From Streptomyces sp. NBC_00335 (lineage in GTDB: Bacteria; Actinomycetota; Actinomycetes; Streptomycetales; Streptomycetaceae): 64,000 nt of DNA. The notes beneath the pieces were generated by a model that was not told the DNA's origin, did not search any database, and saw only the letters and a program-made list of their open reading frames with translations. This document shows positions 34,658 through 41,983 of the stretch, one piece after another; the first letter of the stretch is position 1; the number at the start of each line of letters is the position of its first letter. The stretch covers positions 2,852,001-2,916,000 of the forward strand of contig NZ_CP108006.1 of the NCBI RefSeq assembly GCF_036127095.1, given 5' to 3'. The position numbers were made by a program, and so were the translations under genes.

Positions 34658-35764
34658 ATGTATCCGAAGGTGAAGCCGGCACTGGCCCGGGCCTGGCGCG
34701 ATCTGCAGACGGTGCAATTCGGCGTGACGCCCGCCCACGCGGTGGTGCTCGGCCCGGTGGACACGGCGACGGGCGCGCTCCTGGAGCTGATCGACGGGAC
34801 GCGGGGCATGGAATTGCTCCGGTCGGAGGGCAAGGGGATGGGGCTCCCGGACGGCCGGGTCGACGAGGTGGTGCGCAGGCTGGCGGCGGCCGGGCTGCTC
34901 GACGACGCCACGGCGGGCGGCCCCCGCGCCCAGGCGGTGCGGGACCGCCCGGAGGCCCTTGAGCGGCTCGGCCCGGACCTGGGGTCGCTGTCCTTGGTCC
35001 GCCCCCGGCCGGGTGGGGACTTACAGGGGGTCGCCGCCCGCCGGGTGATACGGGTTCAAGTGCGCGGGAGCGGCCGCGTGGGCGCGGTGATCGCCTCGGT
35101 CCTGGCGGGAGCGGGCATCGGCCGGGTCGAGGTGCTCGACGGGGGCCGCGCGCAGCCGGCGGACGTGGCGCCGGGCGGCCTGGGCCCCGGCAGCGTCGGG
35201 CGGCTGCGCGCCGAAGCCGCGCGGGCCGCGGTCCGCGACGCCGCCCCCGGGCGCGGGCCGCGGACCGGGGAGAGCGAGGGACCGGAGCCGGGGCTGGCCC
35301 TGGTGGTGGTCGCGCCCCGGGACGGGCTGCAGTCCTGGGCCCCCGATCCGGAGACGGCGGCCGACTGGGTCAGCACCGGCACCCCGCACCTGTACGCGGG
35401 GGTGCTGGAGGGGACCGGCCTGGTGGGACCGCTGGTCCTCCCCGGAGCCACGGCGTGCGCCGGCTGTATGGAGCGCGACCGGATCGAGCGGGACCCGGCC
35501 TGGCCGCGCATGCTGGTCCAGTGGCGCTCGGCCCACCGCCGCCGGGCCGCCGCCGCCTGCGACCTGGGCCTCTCCACCGCCGTGGCCGGTCTGGCCGCCG
35601 CCCACGCCCTGTCGTTCCTCGACGGCGAACTCCCCGCCTCCACCGCCACCCGCTGGGAGGCCTCCCTCCCGACCCTCGACTGGCAGTCCACTCCGGTCCA
35701 TCCGCACCCCGACTGCCCGTGCGCGGCGGCCGGGGTCCCGGCGGAGCAGGAGGTGGGGGCGTGA
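34658..35764 (+). CDS. Orphan E1-like (ThiF/TOMM-type) protein with RRE-like N-terminus
   Basis: 368 residues. The first about 85 (TVQFGVTPAHAVVLGPVDT, LLELIDGTRG, RRLAAAGLLDD) resemble the PqqD-like leader-binding (RRE) domain of azol(in)e RiPP proteins. A Rossmann segment follows (VRGSGRVGAVIASVLAGAG), as in ThiF/E1 folds, but the D-x-R/Q adenylation residues look degraded. Structural zinc cysteines are kept: CAGC (about 267-270) and CPC (351-353). So it looks like the leader-binding E1-like partner of a RiPP cyclodehydratase, yet no YcaO or precursor gene is adjacent. It contains a TTA leucine codon at 35021, implying bldA-dependent translation. GGGAG sits 9 nt before the ATG. Confidence 0.72.
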   Translation: MYPKVKPALARAWRDLQTVQFGVTPAHAVVLGPVDTATGALLELIDGTRGMELLRSEGKGMGLPDGRVDEVVRRLAAAGLLDDATAGGPRAQAVRDRPEALERLGPDLGSLSLVRPRPGGDLQGVAARRVIRVQVRGSGRVGAVIASVLAGAGIGRVEVLDGGRAQPADVAPGGLGPGSVGRLRAEAARAAVRDAAPGRGPRTGESEGPEPGLALVVVAPRDGLQSWAPDPETAADWVSTGTPHLYAGVLEGTGLVGPLVLPGATACAGCMERDRIERDPAWPRMLVQWRSAHRRRAAAACDLGLSTAVAGLAAAHALSFLDGELPASTATRWEASLPTLDWQSTPVHPHPDCPCAAAGVPAEQEVGA

Positions 35765-36127
35765 GGGGGGTGTTGGGGAGGCACGGCGGTCCCCTCCTCG
35801 ACGACCTCGCCGAACCGCGCGAGGTGGTGCCCGGCCCGCTGCCATCGCGGTTCCCGCCTCGAAGCGACCCGCCCCGCCATCCCCCGGGCCGTCCCCCGGG
35901 CCGTCCCCCGCCCCTTCCACCGGGATTGCGCGGACCGCTCCACCGCCGTGCCGTCCCCTGGGTGCGGACGTCGTCTGCCCGCGGTGGATTCCCGCCGGGT
36001 TCCGGGCGGGAGACTCGGACGGGGTGGGCGCGGGGGGTCATGACAGGATGCCTTTGGCCGGGAAGGACTTCGGGGGACTCCCCCGAACGCCGCTCGCGGC
36101 TCAGCTGTCTGGGAATTGGAGGGGCTC
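35765..36127 (+). other. 363-bp interval without a supported gene
   Basis: GC-rich stretch between the E1-like gene and the AarF gene. It contains CGTCCCCCGGGC-type direct repeats near 35880-35915 (GGGCCGTCCCCC repeated). Open frames exist on both strands but are Pro/Arg-rich shadows with no start or ribosome site I trust. The AarF promoter should be in its last about 100 bp; no consensus elements stand out. Confidence 0.5.
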
Positions 36128-37459
36128 ATGTCTGATCTTCCCCGGAAGGCGGTCACCCGTACCGTCAAGCTGGCCGCGCTGCCGCTCGGCATAGCGGGCC
36201 GGGCCACCTGGGGGCTCGGCAAGCGGATCGGCGGCAAGTCGGCGGAGATAGTGGCGCGTGAGCTCCAGCAGCGGACCGCCGAGCAGCTGTTCCGGGTACT
36301 GGGAGAGCTGAAGGGGGGCGCCATGAAGTTCGGTCAGGCGCTCTCGGTCTTCGAGTCGGCACTGCCCGAGGAAGTCGCCGGGCCCTACCGGGCGGCGCTG
36401 ACGAAGCTGCAGGAGGCTGCCCCGCCGCTGCCCGCGGCCACCGTGCACCAGGTGTTGTCGGAGCGGCTCGGCGCGGACTGGCGGGAGCTGTTCGAGGAGT
36501 TCGAGGACAAGCCCGCCGCGGCCGCCTCGATCGGGCAGGTGCACCGGGCTGTCTGGCACGACGGCCGCCAGGTGGCGGTCAAGGTCCAGTACCCGGGGGC
36601 CGGCGAGGCCCTGCTGTCGGACCTGAAGCAGCTGAGCCGGTTCGCGGGGCTGCTGGGGCCGCTGATCCCGGGCATGGACATCAAGCCCTTGATCAAGGAG
36701 CTGCGCGACCGGGTCTCGGAGGAGCTGGACTACGAGCTGGAGGCCGAGGCGCAGCGGACGCACGCGGACGCCTTCGACGGCGACGAGGACGTGCTCGTGC
36801 CGGACGTGGTGCACCAGGGCGACCAGGTGCTGGTGACCGAGTGGATCGAGGGGACCCCGCTGTCGGAGGTGATAGCCGACGGCACCCCCGAGGAGCGCGA
36901 CCGCGCCGGACAGCTGCTGGCCCGGTTCCTCTTCTCCGGCCCCGCGCGCACCGGGCTGCTGCACGCCGATCCGCACCCCGGCAACTTCAGGCTGGTCTCC
37001 GGGGCGGACGGCCGGACGCGGCTGGGCGTACTGGACTTCGGGACGGTCGACCGGCTGCCCGGCGGCTGGCCCAAGCCCATCGGCCGGTCGCTGCGGATGG
37101 CGCTGGACGACGATGCCGAGGGGGTCTACGGGCACCTGCGCGCGGAGGGCTTCGTGCGCGAGTCCATCGAGCTGGAGGCCGACGCGTTGCTCGACTATCT
37201 GAGGCCGATGCTCGAACCGGCCGAGGCCGAGGACTTCACCTTCACGCGGACCTGGCTGCGCGGGCAGGCCGCGCGGATCGCCGACCCCCGCTCCCCCGCG
37301 CACCAGTTGGGCCGGCAGATCAATCTGCCGCCCTCCTACCTGCTGATCCACCGGGTGACGCTGAGCACCATCGGGGTGCTGTGCCAGCTCGGTGCCACGG
37401 TCAGGCTGCGCGAGGAACTCGACTCCTGGCTGCCGGGGTTCCTGCCCGACGAGGGCTGA
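36128..37459 (+). CDS. ABC1/AarF/UbiB-family atypical kinase
   Basis: 443 residues. Family motifs in order: K-x-G-Q loop (MKFGQALSVFES), Ala-rich loop (AAAASIGQVHRAV) in place of the Gly-rich loop, VAVKVQYP lysine, E-L-D-Y helix (EELDYELEAEAQR), catalytic HADPHPGN and DFG. Members support quinone/isoprenoid lipid metabolism and have ATPase or unorthodox kinase activity. ATG 36128 follows GGAGG by 6 nt. Counterpart of Rv3197, which lies next to whiB7 and has been linked to macrolide tolerance in mycobacteria, matching the wblC gene 0.7 kb away here. Confidence 0.92.
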   Translation: MSDLPRKAVTRTVKLAALPLGIAGRATWGLGKRIGGKSAEIVARELQQRTAEQLFRVLGELKGGAMKFGQALSVFESALPEEVAGPYRAALTKLQEAAPPLPAATVHQVLSERLGADWRELFEEFEDKPAAAASIGQVHRAVWHDGRQVAVKVQYPGAGEALLSDLKQLSRFAGLLGPLIPGMDIKPLIKELRDRVSEELDYELEAEAQRTHADAFDGDEDVLVPDVVHQGDQVLVTEWIEGTPLSEVIADGTPEERDRAGQLLARFLFSGPARTGLLHADPHPGNFRLVSGADGRTRLGVLDFGTVDRLPGGWPKPIGRSLRMALDDDAEGVYGHLRAEGFVRESIELEADALLDYLRPMLEPAEAEDFTFTRTWLRGQAARIADPRSPAHQLGRQINLPPSYLLIHRVTLSTIGVLCQLGATVRLREELDSWLPGFLPDEG

Positions 37460-37486
37460 GCCGGGCGGGCGGTCCCGGGCGGGCGC

Positions 37487-37735
37487 TCACCACCAGGCGG
37501 AGTCGAGGCGGCCTTCGATGGCGCGGAGGTTCGCACGCGCGCAGTCGACGCAGAAGTACTGTCTGGTCCCGTTCTCGACGGAGCAGGTCCAGGTGGGCGG
37601 GGCGCCGGCCGGGGACTGGGCGCCGCAGCGCGCGCAGACGACGGGCGGGGCCTCGGTTCCCGGCGGTGCCGGGTGGGGAGTCGGCTGGTCCACCTCCAGA
37701 CGATATCCCCGCGGGAGCCGGCGGGCGGTCCGCAA
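37487..37735 (-). CDS. Small zinc-ribbon protein
   Basis: 82 residues with CARCG...C...CVDCA: two C-x-x-C pairs plus one Cys in TWTCSVENG, forming a treble-clef or zinc-ribbon domain; ends NLRAIEGRLDSAWW. Real coding is supported by the Cys pattern. The start is unclear: TTG at 37735 gives 82 residues but lies against a terminator stem; GTG at 37693 gives 68 residues beginning V-D-Q-P-T, with GGAGG too close to it. Function unknown. Confidence 0.65.
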   Translation of the reverse strand: MRTARRLPRGYRLEVDQPTPHPAPPGTEAPPVVCARCGAQSPAGAPPTWTCSVENGTRQYFCVDCARANLRAIEGRLDSAWW

Positions 37736-37737
37736 CG

Positions 37738-37777
37738 CACCGGGGGGACCGGCCCGTTCGGGCCGGTCCCCCCGGTG
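37738..37777. terminator. Strong terminator after the wblC operon
   Basis: 18-bp perfect arms (37738-37755 and 37760-37777, loop GTTC) built from CACCGGGGGGACCGGCCC. It lies 30 bp beyond the stop of the 110-residue protein on the minus strand. Confidence 0.85.
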
Positions 37778-37806
37778 GTTTCCTCAGAGCCTTCTCCGGC
37801 TCTGTC

Positions 37807-38139
37807 TTAGTGCATGACGGCCATGGCCAGCGCGCGCCGGGCGCGCAGCGAGACGCGCTCGGCTCGGCGCTGCATGCGCCGCGCGGCGACCAGGCGCACG
37901 GCGCGACGCTCGGCGTCGACCTCACGCATGCGGTCGTCCATATGGGCACGAGCCATGGCTTCTGGGATGAGTTGCATTTCGCGGGTCCTGTTCTGACGCG
38001 AGGTGATCGCGCCGGCGGTGATGAAGTCTGCGGTGGCGGAGCCGTGCGGCTGCTCGCTCGTGGTGGCGTGGGGGGACATGAGGGCCTGCTTCAGGGGGTC
38101 GTGCGTCAGGGGGCGGTCGATGGTTCCGTTGGCGGTCAT
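37807..38139 (-). CDS. Basic helical protein coupled to WblC
   Basis: 110 residues. The start ATG overlaps the wblC stop (ATGA), so the two are translated together. N-terminal half is Thr/His/Ser-rich; C-terminal half is a strongly basic helix (DDRMREVDAERRAVRLVAAR, RMQRRAERVSLRARRALAMA). No known domain. The coupling suggests a role with WblC in the antibiotic response, perhaps nucleic-acid or ribosome binding; that is inference from context and charge. Confidence 0.72.
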   Translation of the reverse strand: MTANGTIDRPLTHDPLKQALMSPHATTSEQPHGSATADFITAGAITSRQNRTREMQLIPEAMARAHMDDRMREVDAERRAVRLVAARRMQRRAERVSLRARRALAMAVMH

Positions 38140-38510
38140 GCCGCGACAACCGGGTTCTTGCGCGGACGGCCACGGGGACGCTTCCGGGCGACGACGACAC
38201 CCTGGACGAAGAGCTCGCCTCCCCAGACACCCCAGGGCTCGCGGCGCTCCAGCGCACCGGCGAGGCAGGCCTCGACCAGCGGGCAGGTGCCGCAGAGGGA
38301 CTTCGCGTACTCGACGTCGGCCGGGGACTCGGCGAAGAAGACCTCGGGGTCGTAGGTGCGACAGGCGACGGGCACGCCGAGGTTCTCGATGGCGTCGTCG
38401 AGCGCGGTGAGCGCGGTGAGGGGAGTCAAGGTGGAGTCCTCCGGGACTACTGCGGGCGGGGAGAGGGTCTGGGTCTTCGGTACGGACGGGGCGTGCGCTT
38501 CGAGTTGCAC
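38136..38510 (-). CDS. wblC: WhiB-like regulator WblC (WhiB7)
   Basis: Iron-sulfur transcription factor that partners the primary sigma factor and induces intrinsic resistance to ribosome-targeting antibiotics. 124 residues: [4Fe-4S] ligands C50, C73, C76 and C82 (CGTCPLVEAC), turn motif GVWGGE (94-99), and a C-terminal AT-hook RPRGRPRK (111-118). The AT-hook is the feature that sets WhiB7/WblC apart from other Wbl proteins. GTG 38510 has GAGGAAG upstream. The long leader (about 650 nt) contains a promoter, uORF and terminator hairpin. Genomic context (AarF on one side, uvrD2 and mycoredoxin on the other) equals that of whiB7 in mycobacteria. Confidence 0.93.
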   Translation of the reverse strand: MQLEAHAPSVPKTQTLSPPAVVPEDSTLTPLTALTALDDAIENLGVPVACRTYDPEVFFAESPADVEYAKSLCGTCPLVEACLAGALERREPWGVWGGELFVQGVVVARKRPRGRPRKNPVVAA

Positions 38511-38595
38511 GGTGGTTTCTTCCTCGTCTTGTTCGTCTAGTCGTTCCGGCCGGTCGGCCGGGGGCGGCTGGGGTACCTCGCCCCTTCGGTCCGTC

Positions 38596-38612
38596 GTCCC
38601 CTGTTCGGGGAC
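38596..38612 (-). other. Small hairpin in the wblC leader after the attenuator
   Basis: GTCCCC-TGTTC-GGGGAC, perfect 6-bp arms, overlapping the U-rich run that follows the attenuator stem on the minus strand. It could compete with, or extend, the terminator structure. Confidence 0.4.
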
Positions 38613-38619
38613 AAACAGA

Positions 38620-38654
38620 AGGGCCGCGGATCCCGGGTGGGGTTCCGCGGCCCT
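38620..38654 (-). terminator. Attenuator terminator upstream of wblC
   Basis: AGGGCCGCGGA (38620-38630) pairs with TCCGCGGCCCT (38644-38654), 11 bp. Read on the minus strand, the stem is followed by TTCTGTTTG, a U-rich tract. It lies 110 bp before the wblC start and 25 bp after the uORF stop, so transcripts must read through it to express wblC. Confidence 0.8.
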
Positions 38655-38664
38655 GAAGGCGCCG

Positions 38665-38684
38665 GTCTGATCGTCAGATCAGAC
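38665..38684 (-). promoter_or_regulatory. Hairpin containing the uORF stop codon
   Basis: GTCTGATC-GTCA-GATCAGAC, perfect 8-bp arms. The uORF stop codon (38679-38681) lies inside the stem, so a ribosome terminating or stalling there would melt this hairpin and could change folding of the attenuator 10 nt downstream. Confidence 0.65.
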
Positions 38685-39044
38685 TGGATCACTCCAGGGT
38701 TCGAGCCCGCGGTAGGCCCACATCAGGTGGTGCTGCTTCTTCGTCTGCTTCGTCTGCTGCGTCTTGAATCCGGCACTGGCGGCACCGGCTGCGGCCGCAA
38801 AGGCATAGGCGCCATGCGCCTGGGCTTCTGCTGCCAGTACTGCCACCGGTGCCTTGGTCCGTCGCTCATTGCGCTCACTGACCGGCAGTGCGGCGGGCAG
38901 GACGGGGCTGTCAGCGCAAATGGCGGACAGACCGGTACCCGGCAGAGCGGTACCCGTGAGGGCGAGGAGCGTGGAGGAGCCGAGCGTGCAGGAAGCGGCA
39001 ACCGAGCGATCGGTCATTTTGGTGGTGGTGATGAAGCTGGTCAC
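38679..39044 (-). CDS. Candidate leader ORF (uORF) of wblC
   Basis: GTG at 39044 with AGAGGAGG about 8 nt upstream opens 121 codons. The product begins VTSFITTTKMTDRSVAASC and ends HHLMWAYRGLEPWSDPV. It is Ala/Ser/Thr-rich in the middle and resembles no protein family I know. Its position, good ribosome site and stop codon inside a hairpin just before a terminator fit a regulatory ORF whose translation gauges ribosome inhibition. uORFs are known in whiB7 leaders; this one is unusually long, so a shorter functional uORF within the leader cannot be excluded. Confidence 0.55.
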   Translation of the reverse strand: MTSFITTTKMTDRSVAASCTLGSSTLLALTGTALPGTGLSAICADSPVLPAALPVSERNERRTKAPVAVLAAEAQAHGAYAFAAAAGAASAGFKTQQTKQTKKQHHLMWAYRGLEPWSDPV

Positions 39045-39162
39045 TGGTCTCGCCTCCTCTCGGCGTCTCGGGGACTCGGCCCGGAGGCCTGGTCCCATGC
39101 GTATTCGGATAAGTACAGCACGAATCGGGGGCTTCGGAGAAGCCACCGTTTCCGTTGCTAAG

Positions 39163-39201
39163 AACCTATGGGGCTTCGCTGGGCATGTGCAAACTATTTT
39201 T
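39163..39201 (-). promoter_or_regulatory. wblC promoter with WhiB7-type AT-rich box
   Basis: On the minus strand AAAAATAG (complement of 39194-39201) lies directly before -35 TTGCAC (complement of 39187-39192), 18 nt, then -10 TAGGTT (complement of 39163-39168). An A/T-rich block just upstream of the -35 is the known recognition feature of WhiB7/WblC, so this is probably the autoregulated promoter. It begins 12 bp before the uvrD2 stop. Confidence 0.75.
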
Positions 39202-39212
39202 CCGACGAGTTT

Positions 39213-41378
39213 CTACGCGTCGTCAGGATCTTCCGTCCCGGGCTCCCCACCTGCACAGATGGCCAGCACATCGGCTCCGTACCGTTCCAGCTTCCGGGCG
39301 CCCACGCCGGAGATCATCGAGAGCTCTCCCTCCTGCGAGGGTGCGGCCTCCGCGATGGCCATCAGCGTCTTGTCGGTGAAGACGCAGTAGCCGGGCATGC
39401 CCTGCTCCTTCGCCTGGACGGCGCGCCAGTCGCGCAGCCGCTCGTAGAGCCCTTCGTCCATGTCCGAGGGGCAGTCCTCGCAGCGCATCAGTTTCAGCTC
39501 GCCGGCGTCGGTCAGGGTCTTGCGGCAGACCCGGCACACGGCCGGGCCGCGGCGGCCCCGCTTGCGGGCCCCGGGCTCGACCGGACCGCCCGGCCTGCTT
39601 CCCGGCGCCAGGGAGCCCGGCCTCAGGCCGTTCAGGAAGCGGCTGGGGCGTCGGGACCCGCGGCCGCCCGGAGTCCGGGAGAGGGCCCAGGAGAGCGTCA
39701 GGTGGTGCCGGGCCCGGGTGACGCCGACGTAGAGCAGTCGGCGCTCCTCCTCGACCTGCTCGTCCGTCTTCGCATAGGTGATCGGCATCATGCCGTCGGT
39801 CAGGCCCACGAGGAACACGGCGTCCCACTCCAGGCCCTTCGCCGCGTGCAGGGAGGCGAGGGTGACGCCCTGGACGGTCGGGGCGTGCTGGGCGGCCTTG
39901 CGCTCGTCCAGCTCGACCGTGAGGTCGGCGAGGGTCGCGGTCGGCCGGCTGCGGGCGAAGTCCTCGGCGAGCCGGACCAGCGCGGCCAGCGATTCCCACT
40001 GGTCTCGGACGGCGCCGGAGCCGGCGGGCGGAGCGCTGGTCCAGCCGGTGGAGCTGAGCACGGCCCGGACCTGGGAGCCGAGCTCCACGACGTCGTCGAG
40101 CAGCCGGTCGTTGCCGCCGGAGCGGGCGGCTCCGCGCAGGGCGAGGATCGCCTTCTGCACCTCGGCGCGCTCGAAGAAGCGCTCGGCCCCGCGCAGCTGG
40201 TAGGGGACTCCGGCGTCGGCCAGGGCCTGCTCGTAGACCTCGGACTGGGCGTTGATGCGGTAGAGCACGGCGATCTCGCCCGCCGGAACGCCGGCCGCGA
40301 CGAGGTCCCGGATCCGGTGGGCGATGCCCTCGGCCTCGGCGGGCTCGTCGGGGTACTCGGCGTAGACCGGGTCGGGTCCGGTCTCGCGCTGGGAGACCAG
40401 CTCCAGGCGGTGCTCGGCGGCGCGGCCCTTGGCCTGGGCGAGGAGACCGTTGGCGAGGTGGACCACCTGGGGGGTGGAGCGGTAGTCGCGGACCAGCTTG
40501 ACCACGGTGGCCTGCGGGTACTTGGTGCGGAAGTTCAGCAGGTGGTCGGGGGTGGCGCCGGTGAAGGAGTAGATCGTCTGGCTGGCGTCGCCGACCACGC
40601 AGAGGGTGTCGCGCTCGCCGAGCCAGAGGTCCAGCAGCCGCTGCTGGAGCGGGCTGACGTCCTGGTACTCGTCGACGACGAAGTGCTGGTACTGGGTGCG
40701 GATCTGCTCGGCGATGTCGTGGCGGTCCTGCAGGATGCCGACGGTGAGGAGCAGCACGTCCTCGAAGTCGATCATGCCGCGGTCGCGCTTGAGCTGCTCG
40801 TACGTCCCGTAGATCTGGGCGATCTCGGCCAGGTCCCGGGGGGCCTCGCGGCCGGACTTGCGGGCGGCCGCCGGGTAGTCGGCGGGCACCGTCTGGGTGA
40901 CCTTCGCCCACTCGATCTCGCCGGTGACATCGCGCAGCTCGCCCCGGTCGAGGCGGATGCGGCAGCGGGCGCCCGCCTCGGCGACGAACTGGATCTTGCG
41001 CTCCAGCAGCCGGGGCACGTCGCCGCCGACCGCCTTGGGCCAGAAGTACTGGAGCTGGCGCAGGGCGGCGGAGTGGAAGGTCCGCGCCTGCACCCCGCCC
41101 GCGCCCAGCTCGCGCAGGCGGCCGCGCATCTCGCCGGCGGCCCGGTTGGTGAACGTGACGGCCAGCACGCTCGCCGGCATCAGCTGGCCGGAACGGACCC
41201 CGTAGGCGATGCGGTGGGTGATCGCCCGGGTCTTGCCCGTACCGGCGCCCGCGAGCACGCACACCGGCCCGCGCAGGGTCGTCGCGACCTCGCGCTGCTC
41301 CGGGTCCAGGCCCAGGAGCACCGCGTCGGCCGAGTCGGCGCCGGGCGTGAAGGATGAGGAGTGCGTTGCTGATGTCAC
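39213..41378 (-). CDS. uvrD2: UvrD2-type SF1A DNA helicase with HRDC domain
   Basis: 721 residues. 3'-5' DNA helicase of the UvrD/PcrA superfamily. Walker A AGAGTGKT (about 44), Walker B VVDEYQDV (about 232), QTIYSFTGA, and motif VI VGVTRARHHL. The C-terminus has a tetracysteine zinc knuckle (CRVC, CEDC; about 613-635) and an HRDC domain (LRDWRAVQAKEQGMPGYCVF). That three-part layout is diagnostic of actinobacterial UvrD2, essential in mycobacteria. GTG 41378 gives V-T-S-A-T and begins where helicase homology approaches; upstream frame is shadow of the mrx1 region. Confidence 0.94.
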   Translation of the reverse strand: MTSATHSSSFTPGADSADAVLLGLDPEQREVATTLRGPVCVLAGAGTGKTRAITHRIAYGVRSGQLMPASVLAVTFTNRAAGEMRGRLRELGAGGVQARTFHSAALRQLQYFWPKAVGGDVPRLLERKIQFVAEAGARCRIRLDRGELRDVTGEIEWAKVTQTVPADYPAAARKSGREAPRDLAEIAQIYGTYEQLKRDRGMIDFEDVLLLTVGILQDRHDIAEQIRTQYQHFVVDEYQDVSPLQQRLLDLWLGERDTLCVVGDASQTIYSFTGATPDHLLNFRTKYPQATVVKLVRDYRSTPQVVHLANGLLAQAKGRAAEHRLELVSQRETGPDPVYAEYPDEPAEAEGIAHRIRDLVAAGVPAGEIAVLYRINAQSEVYEQALADAGVPYQLRGAERFFERAEVQKAILALRGAARSGGNDRLLDDVVELGSQVRAVLSSTGWTSAPPAGSGAVRDQWESLAALVRLAEDFARSRPTATLADLTVELDERKAAQHAPTVQGVTLASLHAAKGLEWDAVFLVGLTDGMMPITYAKTDEQVEEERRLLYVGVTRARHHLTLSWALSRTPGGRGSRRPSRFLNGLRPGSLAPGSRPGGPVEPGARKRGRRGPAVCRVCRKTLTDAGELKLMRCEDCPSDMDEGLYERLRDWRAVQAKEQGMPGYCVFTDKTLMAIAEAAPSQEGELSMISGVGARKLERYGADVLAICAGGEPGTEDPDDA

Positions 41379-41529
41379 CCCGCCATGCTGCCAGGTCTCG
41401 TGGGGAGGCCGGGAAATCCGTCCACAGGCCGCCCGGGCTCGTCCGACAGGATCATGGTCGTACCGGAGCGGGGCGGAGCGGAGCGAGGGCGGAGCGGGGC
41501 GAAGGCCCGAGCGGGGCGGGCGCCCGCCG

Positions 41530-41555
41530 GGAATGGGTGCGCGGTCCCGTACGTT
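41530..41555 (+). promoter_or_regulatory. SigR promoter of mycoredoxin
   Basis: GGGAAT (GGAAT at 41530-41534), 18 nt, GTT (41553-41555): exact SigR consensus. Transcription would begin about 45 nt before the mycoredoxin ATG at 41608. Confidence 0.85.
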
Positions 41556-41607
41556 CAACCACTCGGGCCGATCGGGCCAACGAGCACCCACGAATGGAGA
41601 GCGCAGC

Positions 41608-41868
41608 ATGCAGGACGCGGGAACGGTCACGATGTACAGCACGACCTGGTGCGGCTACTGCCGTCGGCTGAAGAGCCAGATGGACCGGGAAGGCATCGCT
41701 TACACCGAGATCAACATCGAGCTCGACCCCGAGTCCGCCGCGTTCGTGGAGAAGGCGAACGGCGGCAACCAGACGGTTCCCACCGTCCTCGTCACCTCCG
41801 CCGCGGGCAGCGAGTCGGTCATGACGAACCCGAGCCTGGCCCAGGTCAAGCAGGCCCTCGCCGTCTGA
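41608..41868 (+). CDS. mrx1: Mycoredoxin-1 (glutaredoxin-like)
   Basis: 86-residue thioredoxin-fold oxidoreductase with active site C15-G-Y-C18, the mycoredoxin signature, and cis-Pro segment TVPTV. It reduces mycothiol mixed disulfides on proteins. ATG has GGAG about 9 nt upstream. The perfect SigR promoter ties it to the sigR/rsrA pair at 8-9 kb: thiol stress releases SigR, which induces mycoredoxin. Divergent from uvrD2, as in mycobacteria. Confidence 0.95.
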   Translation: MQDAGTVTMYSTTWCGYCRRLKSQMDREGIAYTEINIELDPESAAFVEKANGGNQTVPTVLVTSAAGSESVMTNPSLAQVKQALAV

Positions 41869-41890
41869 TGTGCTGAGCACCACGCACGGA

Positions 41891-41914
41891 AAGCCCCCGC
41901 CGAGGCGGGGGCTT
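41891..41914 (+). terminator. mrx1 terminator
   Basis: AAGCCCCCGC (41891-41900) and GCGGGGGCTT (41905-41914), loop CGAG, 22 bp beyond the mycoredoxin stop, followed by CTGCGTTCC. Confidence 0.85.
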
Positions 41915-41983
41915 CTGCGTTCCCGGGGGCGGGTCAACCGGCCTGTTAGCGTTCCCCTTTGACCATGGGGGAGGGAGCAACAC

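Noticed and set aside
38637..39161. Plus-strand 174-codon open frame across the wblC leader
   Set aside because: Antisense to the promoter, uORF and terminator; no ribosome site; composition explained by the minus-strand leader.
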